Shown here: piece after piece, positions 1 through 11,984 of the stretch
How the letters are laid out: every line of letters begins with the position of its first letter
Numbering within the stretch: the first letter of the stretch is position 1
Assembly: GCA_022478985.1 (NCBI GenBank)
Contig: JAKSZP010009547.1
Span: 32,391-96,390, forward strand
DNA length: 64,000 nucleotides
Source of the DNA: Massospora cicadina
Lineage: Eukaryota; Entomophthoromycota; Entomophthoromycetes; Entomophthorales; Entomophthoraceae
Direction of reading: 5' to 3'
Made by a program: the position numbers and the translations under genes
Notes under the pieces: model-generated
What the model was told of the DNA's origin: nothing
What the model saw: the letters and a program-made list of their open reading frames with translations, nothing else
The model's database searches: none

Positions 1-230
1 GTGACTCATTGTAAGGATAGAGGAGTGCTATTGTGTGACAACAGCTAGACACTCATCTGCTTTTAAATTAATTCTCACCTCAATTAGGTTTATTTCTACA
101 ACTACTGGATGGTCTGATGTAAGAAATAGGAAGTGCTAGTGTTTGACAACAACTAGACATCCAGTTTTCTTTATAGTTTGTTTCCAACCAAAATTAGGTA
201 TCTTCTTACATCCAAGTGATTTCTAACTCA
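1..230. repeat. Two degenerate tandem copies of a ~105-bp unit
   Basis: The phrase GTGCTATTGTGTGACAACAG near 28 recurs as GTGCTAGTGTTTGACAACAA near 133, followed in both copies by CTAGACA and later by an AATTAGGT block. The period is about 105 bp. No coding potential is seen. The unit may be an array clipped by the window edge. Confidence 0.55.
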
Positions 231-240
231 CTCAAAGTAT

Positions 241-1059
241 TTGAGACTTAAGCCAGTGGACCTACACCATACGCTTCAACAGAATTAACCCAGAAACTAT
301 CTGGAATCATCCATATTCTTCAGAACTATATTTTTCTAAATTAATAAATCTGCTTTTATAGATAATTTTAAGGGATTTAAACATTGGGAATTCTGCGCTC
401 AACTTCTCCACTGGCACCCCAATGAGAATAGCATATATTACCAATGAGTTTAACTATTAGTGAATTGCACTAACAATGAATGATGGATCTGCTCATCCAT
501 CCACCTAGTAGGTTCCACCACCAACTAGATTATGATATGTCCTGGGTAAGAATTAAAAACAGCATTTCTCAACGCCTTCATTCAATCATAGCAGGTCAAC
601 CTTTTGAAGGTAGCAATCTACTTAGATAATGAGATCATTTAACCATTAATAGCATGTTGCATTGCTTCAGGATAACCTGCAAGTTGCTGCCAATAAAATC
701 GTTTTCAACACTTCAAAAACTGCCAACAAACCCTTATTGACTGGAAAAAAAACCCCAATTAATTTATGCAAGACAATTTAATTACTAATGTTTAAATCAA
801 TAATAAAAACACTTGAAAACATCGCCAGTGAATATCTATAAGCGGAACATTAATACTCTGACAGAATCAAATCTAATTAATTAGCTAATATCCAAATGAA
901 AAATTAACCCAAGCAATAGTTAACAAATTAATGATAACTTTCACATCTGCTATAGCTTTCTTATAATAAATCATCCCCAAGAGGATAATCAGATATGTTA
1001 TTTATAATCTATTAAGCTGGATAATGTGGTCATTCTAAAATTACAACAAGCCATTCTCT
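241..1059. other. AT-rich stretch without a recognisable gene
   Basis: All frames are broken by stops and no domain motif was recognised. From its position just upstream of an RNase H relic it may be the fully decayed reverse transcriptase part of the same Ty3/gypsy element, but nothing readable supports this. Confidence 0.4.
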
Positions 1060-1680
1060 ACAACTGGTTGATGAAGGCATTGACCACCTAGTTTCTTATT
1101 ACAGCAAGGCGCTTTCCAAAACCTGAGTGAAATCAAAGTGTCGTGGAGAAAGAGTGCTTAGTTGTTTTCCTTGCAGTGAAATTTCCAGCCTTTCTTGTAA
1201 GGTACAAACTTTACAAATGTTACATACCACACTTCTTTAAATTAACTGCAAAGCATGAAATATCTGACAGAAAGAATATCCTGATGGGCTATCAAACTTC
1301 AGCACTATGAGATGAACACTGCCTATTGAGCTGGAATGAAGCACATAAATGTAGACGGTCTGACCAGATTACCCCTACTACATGTAGACAATAGCAAAGC
1401 TGAATGGCTACATACAACCTACTCATGAAGCCAGAAACTTAGGAGGATGAACATGAATTTGTTAGAAAGATGTTGAATGACATGCATAAATTACTAAGGT
1501 TCTCAATAGATTATTATGTAAGAAATTTTGAACTGACTGGCTACCTTACTTGTGACCTTTAGAATGGGTATCAATGCGAATGGAAGCCCATATTACTTTA
1601 GGACATGGAGGAGACAGAAAAAACTTACAGATGGATCAAAGATTTATACTGCTTTTTCTCAGATAAACAGTTAAAATTAA
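1060..1680 (+). pseudogene. Ty3/gypsy element F: RNase H and integrase N-terminus relic
   Basis: Plus-strand reading with many stops. At 1082-1114 the frame reads DHLVSYYSKAL, matching the RNase H segment usually seen as HPVAYYSKAL. At 1345-1374 it reads INVDGLTRLP, the D-[AG]-LSRLP signature that ends the RNase H domain of Ty3/gypsy Pol. At 1589-1606 comes the first half of the integrase zinc finger, H-x4-H followed by GG. The matching Cys pair lies at 3693-3704, beyond a LINE insertion, so 1060-1680 and 3661-4160 are one interrupted gene. Stops and frame changes show it is long dead. Identification rests on three short motifs; the order (RNase H, then HHCC, then DDE) is right for Ty3/gypsy and wrong for Ty1/copia. 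Confidence 0.6.
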
Positions 1681-1739
1681 TACTTTCTTTCTACTCAGAG
1701 TAACTTTCAAGCAATTTTAATTAAAAGGAAGTAAAAAAG

Positions 1740-3630
1740 AGCCTAACTAGACTATTCCAACCTCCCCCATTTGCTCCCTGATGACTTCAGATTCTCTGCC
1801 AGATGCTCCCATGTGGGGCAGCGGTGAAACCCCACCCAGCGTTTTTCATCCTGTGGGAAAACACATTCAGAATGGCTCATCCAGTCTCAATAACACATCA
1901 GGTCAGTTCATTCCGCCCAAGGATCTTGCCATCCATCTGGAACATGCCTAGAAAGTGCCTCACAGTCTTTTCATTCTACCCTGATCCCAGCTGCATTTTG
2001 GCCTTTGGGTCGAAAATGGGTAATTATTCCCATATGATGAAAAAGCCATTATTGACATGGCCCAGGCAGTGATGCTGCCAGCCGGATTTATCAATTTCTG
2101 CCCCTATAAGAGGTATTTTGATATTGGCTTCACCTGCAAAGCTGACGCCGCCACTGTGGCCACCATTCCCCTGGTTTTCCAGGGCACCCCTATTCCCACA
2201 ACGTTCATCTGGCACCCCACTGACACCACTATGGTGGTTCAGTTTGTGGGGTTGTCCACTCACCTTCCCCTGCGGTGCACCATAAGGAGCTGATGGAAGG
2301 CTTGGCAACATATGGCTATAACCCCATCCTTCAGTTTGTGGTCCACAATGGGGCTGCTCATCTTGCTGCGCCTCAGTCATTCACCACTATTAGCCCAAAT
2401 TATAAAAAATTGCTTTATCAATTTCCCCCTGCGCTGTCATTCTCTCTGCCCCTGACCACCCCATTCTGGGCCCAAGTCAAGGGTGGGTGGACTATCTGTC
2501 CATCCTGCCTTGAGTTGGATCACTTGAAACATAAAATGCCCTATCCAGCTGCATCCTCTGAACCTACATTGCCTCCATCTGGCCTCCAAAATGCCACACA
2601 CCCCACTGCTTTTCCAGTATGGGGTACAATCCTTCCCCCTTTCCCAGAACCTGCAGCCAATGCAGCGCCTGCAGCTGCCAATCAGGCCCCTCCTCAGTCT
2701 AGTGCCACATGCACTTCAACCAATCAGGAGACAGCATGAATAACAGTTTGATCCCACGTTATTCCCCAATTGACAGCCACGATCCATAATTTCACCACCC
2801 CTGATTTCCAATATGACTTGAATTCATGGACTTCATTGGATGAAACTGATGAAATGGGCAATGTACATGAAAAATTGAATACCCCAATTTAATAAGATAT
2901 ACAGGTACAGCACCCCATTCAGATCCCTCAGTGTTTTTACACCTTCAACATAACGCCTCTGCATTACACTCTGAACACCATCTCACTGTTTCTGCAGCTG
3001 GAAACCCAGATAACACCAACATCCATGCAATGACTAATTTGTCAGTAGTGATACTTGCCAAGGGTATCCTTCATCCCAAAATTGCTTCAACTTCACCCTT
3101 GCAGGTCAGGGGTAACATCCTAAACCTCCACAAACATGCAAAGGATACCATCAAGAGCGTTGCTACCTCTTATCAGGCCAAGACAAAAACCATTTGCGCT
3201 ACCACAACTTTATTATCTGAGCTTCCTTCCATCCTTCTTCATGTGGAAGACTGCATTTTCAAATACCTAGGGGCAATTTTTGATATAGGTAAGCTTAAAT
3301 ACCAGCAAGCCATCAGCTAACTCGCTCCCCATGTCGCTGATCACCCCACACCATTACTCTCTGCCTTGGCCTGCACACTTTCCTTTGATATGGAATTTGA
3401 TTCCAAGGATAAGCCACCAGATCCCCCTTCCCCTTCTGACATGGTGGGATGAGTGACTCGTTGCTGTCCCACCTTGTTGGTTGTATTATCGTTCAGTTGT
3501 GTTTCACCTGCTCTTTTTGAGAGTTTAATCACTTTGTTTGGGTAGGTCTGTTCATTCATTTTTTAATTAATTTTTTGTGTTTTAGTAATGTCCATCCCCT
3601 GGTCAGCTTGCCTCAGCTAAATAAAATAAA
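1740..3630 (+). mobile_element. Short LINE copy (ORF1 plus 3' tail, no ORF2)
   Basis: The segment interrupts an integrase zinc finger. It carries an ORF1-like reading (1860-2739) and ends with a 3' tail (TCCCCTGGTCAGC, then AATAAAATAAA) shared with the long LINE at 18.3-23.7 kb and with a tail at 40.4 kb. No endonuclease or reverse transcriptase is present between ORF1 and the tail. It is either internally deleted or a HAL1-type ORF1-only derivative. Ends are approximate: no target-site duplication was found, and the 5' limit is placed where C-rich LINE-like sequence replaces AT-rich gypsy sequence. Confidence 0.6.
1860..2739 (+). pseudogene. LINE ORF1-like nucleic-acid-binding protein relic
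   Basis: Overlapping open readings in two frames (2057-2293 and 2275-2739) form one Pro/Ala-rich protein. A segment ending CPSCLELDHLKHK resembles a broken CX2CX4HX4C zinc knuckle: two Cys and the His are in place, but the last Cys is missing. A Pro/Ala/Gln-rich tail follows to the stop at 2737-2739. In LINEs of this kind ORF1 binds the element RNA in the ribonucleoprotein particle. The neighbouring long LINE has an intact knuckle in the same architectural position. The frame change near 2280 and the lost Cys indicate decay. The assignment relies on composition, the partial knuckle and the LINE-type tail downstream. Confidence 0.5.
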
Positions 3631-3660
3631 TGGATCAATGATTGATAATATTGGGAAGGA

Positions 3661-4160
3661 TTAATGAACTCTGTAGTTGAAATTTTAGATGCTTGCATAA
3701 CTTGTAAAAAAACAAACGCTGCATTAGGCCTAATAATTTATCGCCCAATGACTCATCAGCAGTCGTTTCATACCATCAGTTTAGATGTCATAGGTACACT
3801 GCTTGAATCCACAGGAGGAGATCAATACATCATCATAGGATTGATCATTCTACAAAGCGGGTTGAAAATTTTTAATTCCCATACAGACATCTAAGGCTAT
3901 TGCTAACTTTTTATATCAAAGTATATTTACTTTGCATGTCTGTTTGCAAGTACTGATTTGCAACAATGAAATGAACTTTATGTCAAGAGTTGTGAGAATC
4001 TTAGCTATGAGCATGGGAACTCAACAACTTTTCTCAGCGGCTTACAACCCATTAATTAATAGGAAACTAGAAAGAGCAATTGGAACATTAGTTTTTAATA
4101 TTAATCAAGATGCCCACTACCAATTTTTCACTGGGATCAATATATCTCATGTGCGTTGAT
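3661..4160 (+). pseudogene. Ty3/gypsy element F: integrase relic (zinc finger CC half and DDE core)
   Basis: Continues the relic at 1060-1680 after the LINE. The Cys pair C-x2-C is at 3693-3704. The first catalytic Asp is in the segment SLDVIGT (about 3778-3798). A tail of the form STGGDQYIIIG follows, as in integrases. The segment expected to hold the second Asp reads ICNNEMNFMS, with Asn in the Asp position, and the Glu segment reads NPLINRKLERAIGTL, near 4040-4085. Two readings (3664-3894 and 3932-4159) are joined by a frame break. In a working element this protein inserts the cDNA; here the loss of Asp and the breaks rule that out. Confidence 0.65.
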
Positions 4161-6369
4161 GGCTTTAAAGATAAGTTTTCATTGTACCATGAAAATGTTA
4201 CCCTTCAAGGCCTTATACAGATGAAATTTAGGCATCCTGGATCTATTCTTCTACAAATTTACCTTTGATAATTCCAAAGAGTCTGAAAAGGTGCTGAGAA
4301 GATTAGCTCAGAAATTTATAAAACTTAAATTAGGTTGATGGAAAATATAGTCAAAGCTTTACAAAATAAGGCCATCCACAAAAATGCATCCCACCAACCT
4401 TTATTCACTTTAGAGATTTTAAATTTAGTATTGTATCATCACAATTGTATAGCACCATGAGGTGGAGAATTATATTCCATATGGGATGGGACATAAGCTA
4501 TAACCTACAAACATGGGAATGAATACTCACTCAAGCCTTTAAGAAAATAGAGTAACTCAACCACATGCATAGGTGATTACTACATCAGTCTTCCCCTGTC
4601 AATATTCTTTAAGGAGGTGATGTTGGATATCAGAATATTGAACATGATGAGAATAATATTTACCAAACAACTTTTATGATAGAATTGTCGCCTAGGCATA
4701 AAATGGGCTAAAGAAAATTCCATTGATAATTATATGAAAAATTGATAGTTGGTCAGTCTCAATATGATACTAGTAAAATTCCTTTGGACTGACTCAAGAC
4801 CAAAATACTCTGAGATGATATCATGTAATTTTGAAATAATGGTCAATAAAATTTAATATGATAATTACATTAGGTGGAATAAAAGGCAGTTAATTAATAT
4901 GTACTACAAAAATGGTAAAAACTAAGAATCTGCTCAACAATCAACCTAAGTGTACCAAATCTCATCTGATTTGGTACATTCAACTTACCTTTCCTCCCTA
5001 TCAAAAATAAGCTGCAAAGGCATTGTACAATCTGGATGCATCTCCTGACCAAGAGTCTTTCATCCAGATTCCTCCCTTTAATTTTATTAAACCTTTTCCT
5101 TGATAGGGTTTCTATTATTATATGTAACATATAAAAACCCCTAGCTTTGAAAATAAAGTTGCGCCATTATATTTGTATCTCTTTTTAGTACTTGAAACCA
5201 ATAAATCATTTTGCCAATCTTACCATAGGATGGATACTCTAGCCGATGGGACCTAAGCGTGACTTGGCATCCTTAAAAATAAATAAAATACTTGTCATGG
5301 GTCTTAGACTGATCCAAGTATTAACCATTGAGTTTTTTGTGCACAGCACCATTTAGCCACAAAAATGGAAGCTAACACTATAAAAAGTCTCTTATATTCT
5401 TCATATGACACATTGTAGTGGTAGGCTGAAAGACGTGGGCGCTAATATTAGGGTAATAAAGTAATTCACTGAAGCCACAAGAGTTAAGGTCAGAACCTTG
5501 AAATAATGGTTGCACAAATAAATTTCATTTCTACTCCACAAAAAATGTGTAGAGATCATTATAAACACCTTTTTACCATTTTATATTTTAAAAAAATAGG
5601 TGTTACTATTTAATATAAAGTATTTAGTCTCAGGCAGTCAATATTTGCATAGTAAGCAAGGGTGATGTAACCTGCTACCTTAAGTAAGCATTTATAGCAA
5701 ATGTTTTTAACTATCTAAAATTCTTATTTTAGAGGGGTGGCTACCCTTTAGGGGTGGTTCCTGCTACCACTCTGGGTTAGTTTTGTTTTAAATAGGTTGA
5801 AATTAGCACTGGCTAGAAAAACTCAGCATGTTATATCTTCTCTAAGGTCAACCTGCCATGTTTACTTAATAAAAAATCTGACTTCTTAAATGTTTCTGCT
5901 TATTAAACAATAAATTTATCAGAAAGGTAAAATTTCTTATAGAATTCTGATTAGAGGATCAAAATACCTACCCAAAGCAATTGTCTCGTCTTATAGCCTA
6001 AAAAAAGAAAATTGGTCTATATTGGCACTAAAACCTATGCCACATCAATTTTATTAGGATCCATCACCTTGTTATATGCTGGAATGTTTGCCCTTTATAA
6101 CTGTACCCTAGAATGAAACAGCAAGCTACCACTTCACTGGAACTATCCTTAGTATCAACCATAAGTTTAGTTAAATGGTTATAAAAAATCTAGGATACAG
6201 TCTAAGTATATTTAATCAGTGATGTAACCAAGCATTTATCAATAGAAAGGAACATAAGACTGTAAGTACATGATTTCTCATCAAAGAAATTCATAGTATA
6301 ATTAACAATGGCATTATATGGCTAAAAGTAAACAGTTTAAAGAACACATACAAAGCTTCTAAAGAGCCA
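4161..6369. other. AT-rich stretch; possible 3' end and LTR of element F
   Basis: No gene recognised. At 4611-4620 the sequence AAGGAGGTGA precedes TGTTGGATATCAG (from 4621), which looks like a polypurine tract followed by the TG start of an LTR, and the position downstream of the integrase relic fits. TATA-like and AATAAA-like strings occur near 5130-5155. The LTR end was not found, so this is only a suggestion. The rest holds no readable feature. Confidence 0.3.
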
Positions 6370-6470
6370 CTAATGCAACACCATCTCTTGGAGACTCTTT
6401 CCACTTGACACCAGGTAGACCTGCTTGCCCTATGAGCAGATGTTGGCAGCTCTGCCTTGTTTTAAAAAAG
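6370..6470 (+). pseudogene. Possible integrase C-terminal scrap
   Basis: One frame gives SLGDSFHLTPGR and another gives CLPYEQMLAALPC directly after it. Together they resemble the stretch after the integrase core (TG-x-SPF-x-L-x-YGR-x-P-x-LP) of Ty3/gypsy elements. The match needs a frameshift and is only about 30 residues long, so confidence is low. Confidence 0.25.
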
Positions 6471-6918
6471 TCTGTAATACTTTTTTACTCATAACACGAC
6501 ATCTTTTATATAAGGGACCAAAATAAACAACCAATATCCATACAAAAGTTGTATACGCTCAACATAATTATACTTGCACCTATAATGAACATTACCTTTC
6601 CAAAAAATGCCAACTCATGTAGAAGATTTGTCTGTTACTCCAGAAAGCCTCACTAAACAGAAACTCACGTTCAAACTTAATATTTAAAAATTTTTTATAG
6701 ATATAATAGACCTCATGAATTTCTGGACTATGCTATCAAACAAAAAATACTCAACTACTTTATTCACTCTTGAAGCTAAATCATAAGTATTGATAATGTC
6801 ACATATGTTCATCACCTCAGTATCAACCATAAGGTGTCTCTAAAAGTCTGTACCGCAGCTTCTCTCCAACCAAACATTGTAAGCTATAGCATGTTGGTTC
6901 TTAACCCTACTTCCTTCC

Positions 6919-7533
6919 TGTAAAAATATATTGTTCTTGGGTTATTATTGGCAAACAACCCCTTAAACTTTTTACTGCACAGGTTCAGTTCTTGTGCACT
7001 TTGTCCGCGTTGTATAGTATATGATATTATTGGTTGATAATATTATGATGACTATTATCCATAGTTGAATGGAAATCTTATATCTCAGGCCAACGCTCGG
7101 CCAGTATTCCCACTTGAAATACTTGAGATTTTGTGATCTAGGGATTCGTTCCCTCATTCTGTCCAACCAAATCTTCTCTGAGATTCCCTGGTGACAGTCT
7201 CTTTGGTCCAACACATAGTCAGCAGCAATCCCCAATTGTTTCTCCTTCTTCTCCAGATCCCCACTCAGATCTTTACTCTTTTCCCAAAAGAGCCTCCCAA
7301 TTATTGCACACAGCAATAATATCCTTGAGAAGAATAGAACAATTGAAAGCTGATAATAGTTTACTACTTAAACTATATACTGGATAAAGATATCTTGGTA
7401 ATATACTGTTTTTTATCTGTTTTTATTATGAGTGAATTCTAAGGAATTTATAGTAGGGATCCAGTCATCTAAACCTCAGTTAACACCTCTTTGATGAAAT
7501 GGCAGCCATTGCTGTTGAATCACCCATCTTCAT
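6919..7533 (-). mobile_element. Solo LTR of family C, left part
   Basis: Colinear with the LTRs of the complete family C element at 31,398-32,531 and 37,736-38,870. It starts TGTAAAAATATA and shares the block ACTGCACAGGTTCAGTT near 6975 and the ATTGATAATATTATGATGAC region. Element A1 interrupts it at 7533/7534, and the LTR resumes at 17,134. The two parts together make about 1,141 bp, close to the 1,134-1,135 bp of the complete LTRs. The outer flanks CTTCC (6914-6918) and CTTTC (17,660-17,664) are a plausible 5-bp target duplication with one change. No internal region or second LTR is nearby, so this is a solo LTR. Confidence 0.8.
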
Positions 7534-8013
7534 TGTTAATTCTCAGCATCTAGGTCTGATTCTGCCAAGTTGGATTTTCACAGGGTATTAGCCACTGAGC
7601 AACCAATTTGAACAATATGAGGATCGCCAATTTCTTAATAAAACTTGATAAAATATATACAGAGCTATCGCCCCTTATTTCTACCTTTATTTTGAATATA
7701 ACTTGCAGACTTTTCTGCGCTCCTCTTCTTCTCATAAAAGAATATCCCCTCTGAATCTTCCATGAGACTCTTTATACCACAGTTCCCCAGCTAGATGCAT
7801 CCTCAGCTTGGTAATCTTCTGTTCTTCTTCCTTTTCTGATTTAATCTCATTCATATTGAATCTTGGCATAAATCCTCTTGATTTGCTGAATGTCCTCATT
7901 TCACTCAATTATAATTTGTATATCCCTTTTTCATAAATCTCAAGACTTGTCTCAATCCCCTCCAATCTGCCGATATAGGTAGCATATTGTCCAGTAATAT
8001 CAAATTCCCAACA
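7534..8013 (-). repeat. A1 3' LTR
   Basis: Starts TGTTAATTCTCAGCATC and ends CCCAACA in plus orientation. It matches the split copy on the other side of A1 with scattered, mostly A/G and C/T differences. It is bordered on the inside by the reverse complement of a polypurine tract. Confidence 0.9.
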
Positions 8014-8030
8014 TTACCCCCCCTTTGATT
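8014..8030 (-). other. A1 polypurine tract
   Basis: Reverse complement of TTACCCCCCCTTTGATT; on the minus strand it is a purine run ending in GGGGGGGTAA directly before the LTR, the expected start site of plus-strand DNA synthesis. Confidence 0.75.
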
Positions 8031-8045
8031 GGATGATAGGCTCTT

Positions 8046-8965
8046 ACTGATTATATGCTTGAAGGAACTTTGCATGGACTCAGTTGATAATCCAACCCCT
8101 AGCGGGTTCCTTAATTGTGTAAACATCCATGCCAGTCTTCTTGATAATCTCAAACGGGCTGACCCAAATGTTGGAGAGCTTGTTTTTTTGTTTAAATCCA
8201 TGCTGGTTGTGGAATAAAACATAGTTCCCCATAGCGAACAATGGAAGTCCACTCTGGCGCTTCTGGACAGCTGTCTGGTCATGAATCTTCTTAGCCAAAC
8301 TGGTGGAGTAGGCTTCCATTTGCAAATTTATCAATGTATCCGTGAGTTGATTCAGATATCGCTGAGGATTCACCCCACCAGTGTCCTCTACACATGAATA
8401 TAGCAAGGCAGGCAGAGCCAAATGTCGATCATACAGAAGTTGAAATGGACTCTTACCAGTGGCAGAATGATAGCTGATATTATAAGTGAGCACAGCAGTA
8501 GGTAGAAGGGCACTCCATTCTAAGGGCTGATCTGTTATCAATTTGTGGAGTATGTTCACTAGGGTTCCATTGACTTGCTCCACCATCCCATTTGATTCCG
8601 GATGATAGGGGGTGATCAAAACCCTGCAAATCACCATCAACTCATTTAACTTTGGAAGGATATGCGAAGTGAAGTTGGTTTCATTGTTCGTCAGAATGAA
8701 CTGCGGGCAGCCATGCCACTGTATAACACACTCCATAATAAACTTGGCAGTGGTGACCGCGCCCAAGTCGCTAATAGCCCTGGCCTCCACCCATCGGATC
8801 AAATGATCAATGGAAACAATTATATACTTGGATCAATTCACTAGTTGGCAGAGGTCCCACTACATCAATGGAAACGGTGTGCCATGAAAACTGGGGTTTC
8901 ACTAGTTGGTAGGTGTTTTTCTTGTGTACAGATTATCCTATTGACACTGATGGCAACAGCTAACC
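8046..8965 (-). pseudogene. A1 integrase
   Basis: A 240-codon open frame (8080-8802) holds most of the catalytic core. Upstream, near 8938-8960, the second half of the HHCC zinc finger reads SCCHQC. The first catalytic Asp lies in SIDVVGPLP (about 8850-8876), in another frame, so a frameshift separates it from the main ORF. The second Asp position is Asn: the segment reads FILTNNETNF and codon 8686-8688 is AAC. The Glu is kept in NGMVEQVNGTL. The C-terminal part (HDQTAVQKRQSG, then IWVSPFEIIKK) is typical of Ty3/gypsy integrases. Normally this enzyme joins the cDNA to host DNA; with Asp replaced by Asn it should be inactive. Confidence 0.85.
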
Positions 8966-9289
8966 ATTTCCAATATGTCGTAATGCATGCTTTCCCAGAA
9001 GTATCAGGGTCACAAAAACTCTAGCGTCTTCCACAATCCTCCATGGCCTACAGCCCAATGAGCATACACAATTATTGAGGGTCTAGCCAAAAGCTTAGGA
9101 AAATTCAGCGTCAAGTCTCCAATCCACTTGTATAATTCTTCCCCTCATATAAAGTTACTCTCCCTGAGTCAATCTAACACCTTGATCACCTGCAGCGGCT
9201 CTTCCTGGTATTTGTTCACCACCATCTTTTCATACATTATATCAGTTAGATCCGCTGTGATAGCGACTGTAGGCAATTGAGAAAGACAA

Positions 9290-9693
9290 TCCGCGTTTTG
9301 ATGTTTTGCTCCCAGTCAATGTAAAATCTCGAAATCATATGCTTGCAGCTTCAGAGCTCAACTTGCAAGCCGTCCTTCCAGTTCATGCAGATTCTGTAGC
9401 CAGTTCAAGGAAGCGTGATCTGTCACTACTTGAAATCTTACCCCATGCAAATATACCTAAAACTGTTTGTAAGCATAGATCACCGCTAAACACTCCCACT
9501 TGGTTACAGTGTAGTTTTGTTCATGACAGTTCAAGCTTTGACTACAGAATGCAACAGGATGTTCCACACCGTCATCGTCCTTCTGGGATAATACTGACCC
9601 AATAGCAGCGAGGGATACGCCCATTTGTACTATGAACTGTTTGTCAAAGTTGGGGTATTGAAAAATGGGTGCACTTGCTAACACAGTACGCAA
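9290..9693 (-). pseudogene. A1 RNase H domain
   Basis: The reading 9457-9693 contains QMGVSLAAIGSVLSQKDDDG and HPVAFCSQSLN, then a TVTKWECLAVIYAYKQF stretch that carries the conserved Glu. It continues in another frame toward 9290 with a VVTDHASLNWL-type segment and a final DCLSQLP. RNase H removes the RNA template during cDNA synthesis. The first catalytic Asp (usually in TDAS) is replaced: QMGVS stands where element A2 has QMDAS. Frame breaks are present. Confidence 0.75.
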
Positions 9694-9727
9694 TACATCA
9701 AAAGTGTTCTGGCATCATTCCATCCAA

Positions 9728-10880
9728 TCAAAAGAAGCGTTTTTTTAATAACTTAAAAAGTGGGTCCCTGATGCAGCTGAAATTGGGAATGAACTGTTGG
9801 TAATACACAACCATCCCCAGAAACACCTGAATGTCCCGCTTATTTCCTGGCCAAGTCATCTTGCCTATCTCTTCCACTTTAGCCAGCTGCGGTTTAAGCT
9901 CATTTGAATCCATGACAAACCTGAGGTATTCCAACTGCTCTTTAAAGAAATGGCACTTTTGAGGCTTATTTTGATATTAGCAGCAGCGAGGCGCTGATAC
10001 ACTTGCTCCAAGTGGGTTAGGTGCTCTGTAAACGTCCGCAAAAACACATTGATGTCGTCAAGGTAAACTAAAATGCAGGACAGCTTTAAATCACCTAAAA
10101 TCATATCCATGGCATGCTGGAATGTAGCCGGAGCATTACACAACCCTTGCGGTATGCGCATCAGCTGAAACAACCCTCTTGAGGTGATGATTGCACATTT
10201 CTCCTGTTCCATTAATGGCAATTCAATCTGCCAGTACCCCAAGATCAGATCCATGGCGGAAAAATAGTTTGCCCCACCCAATCAGTCTAACGCATCATCA
10301 ATACGCAGAAGAGGGTAAGAATCCTTCTTTGTTACGTTATTGAATTTATGATAGTCAAAAACCACCTGATTTGAGCCATCCTTTTTCTTTACAATGAGCA
10401 CAGGTGATGCCCACAGACTGTTTGATGGATCTAGCATTCCTTGCTCAATAAGTTTATCCACTCCATTAGAGACAACCTTTTCTGCTGCTTTTGAACATCT
10501 AATAGGACGTGACCAAATGGGAGGGTGATCCCCATATCTATCCAATGTACCACCCCTTGAGCGCACCCCAAGTCATGATTGTTATTTTCAAAAATATCTC
10601 AATACTTTTCAAATAATGCCATAGCCTTATCTTGCTGATCCACCAATAATCCCGTGAGCACTTCCCATGGAACCACAGTCAGTACACTGAACAAGGAGCG
10701 AGCTGGTAGTCCAAGATCATCCCATGAGCCAAAATCATGAATATGACAAACTTCCCTTATAGGGATGAAGTGTAGGTCAGCCACCACTTGGTGCTGCTGG
10801 ATTGTTATTGTCTCCTTCTGTAAGTTTGCTAGCATCACTTTCACCTCCCCATTCCCAGGAAGCAGTAACCCTGGAGCCAC
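9728..10880 (-). pseudogene. A1 reverse transcriptase
   Basis: Four readings in series (10,880-10,599; 10,566-10,282; 10,281-9865; 9934-9728) make up the fingers, palm, thumb and connection. Visible motifs are ASPVLIVKKKDGS in the fingers, FSAMDLILGYWQI (motif A, Asp kept), QGLCNAPATFQ (motif B) and YLDD at 10,054-10,065 (motif C, intact). IQVFLGMVVYYQQFIPNFS marks the connection to RNase H. The enzyme copies element RNA into DNA in the virus-like particle. Stops and frame changes inside the domain make it non-functional, although the two Asp motifs are intact. Confidence 0.85.
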
Positions 10881-11072
10881 ATGTGGTTTGAGCTATGAGT
10901 GCTGATGAGGCGCCATAATTTCTCCATAAAGCCCCTTAGGGACTTCGATTTCAAGCCCAGTCCCTATTATGCTCTGGTGTCCAGATGGTAGGCTTAAAGC
11001 GCGCGTTGCTCAAAGCAGGATTCCTTTGTACTCATATATCTGGTTGGGGAGGATCTTGGTCCGCTGACTCAG

Positions 11073-11830
11073 TCACTGATAGCGAACAGGAATCACTCCA
11101 TCACTGTATGCTAGATTGACTTGACCAGAGTGGACTGGATCCGTTGGGATTCCACCAGAGGAAAAATATACTGGAATCTGTTGGCTGAACATAGTAAGGA
11201 TTTCTTCCGCCGTATTTATCACAACACCAAATTTCCTCATGAAAGCCGCGCCAATTAACACATTGAAGTGGTTATTTGGCAAAACCACCGCTGGAGCGGA
11301 CACCTGGACTGACCTGAATTGTAGAGGCAACGCGTTATATGCTCCTTCCAACACAGTGCTATGCGTTCCCGTGGTCCCATATACTACTCAATGGTCCACA
11401 TACAATTCAACATAAGTTTATCCACCAACGGGGTAGAGACTATGTTCACAGGTGCTCCCATGTCTATGATAGCGCGGATTTTTGTGTTTTGAACGAATAT
11501 GTCACAATAAGTACATTCTGAGTAATAAGAACCATTAGTGTTTATTACTTGTACATTCAAGGGCTTTGTGTTACTCAAGAAGGAAGAAATACCCTTGCTG
11601 ACCTGAGGATACTCACTAGAGATTTTCTCCACCAGAATAGCTATGTTAACCCCTAATAAAGGAGCGACGTTTAGCAAAGGATCCACGTTGCTAGTGCCAG
11701 TCTGTTCCAGGATCTGCCACACATATGGCTTCTGCACATCTTGGCGGAAAACAGCCCAATTGGGAAAACTCTTACTTTCAGAAGTGGAAGCAGGGGTATC
11801 CAATGAAAGCTGCTGGTATAAATCATCCAA
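11073..11830 (-). pseudogene. A1 aspartic protease and linker
   Basis: The active-site segment reads IRAIIDMGAPVNIVSTPLVD. The expected D-[TS]-G is DMG because codon 11,459-11,461 is ATG, one C-to-T step from ACG. The downstream flap-side segment VVLPNNHFNVLIGAAFMRKF (from the reading 11,073-11,354) corresponds to the AIVLPNSNYDLLIGNSFL segment of element A2. About 110 residues upstream of the active site form a low-complexity Gag-Pro linker. The protease would cut the Gag-Pol precursor; the T-to-M change in the active site should abolish this. Confidence 0.75.
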
Positions 11831-11984
11831 TTGAGGTTCAATTTCTAATCAGAAAGTCATTTGGCAATTGTTAGGGACAAGTGAATTAGCTTAGCAGAGA
11901 TAGAGCATCCCATCTCTACTCCACTTAAGCTTTTCCCTGCTCGATTACCTTAGTTGGCATTGCATACACTTGTGGTTTGCTATG

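Noticed and set aside
9306..9605. Plus-strand 99-codon frame in A1
   Set aside because: Antisense to the RNase H domain on the minus strand.
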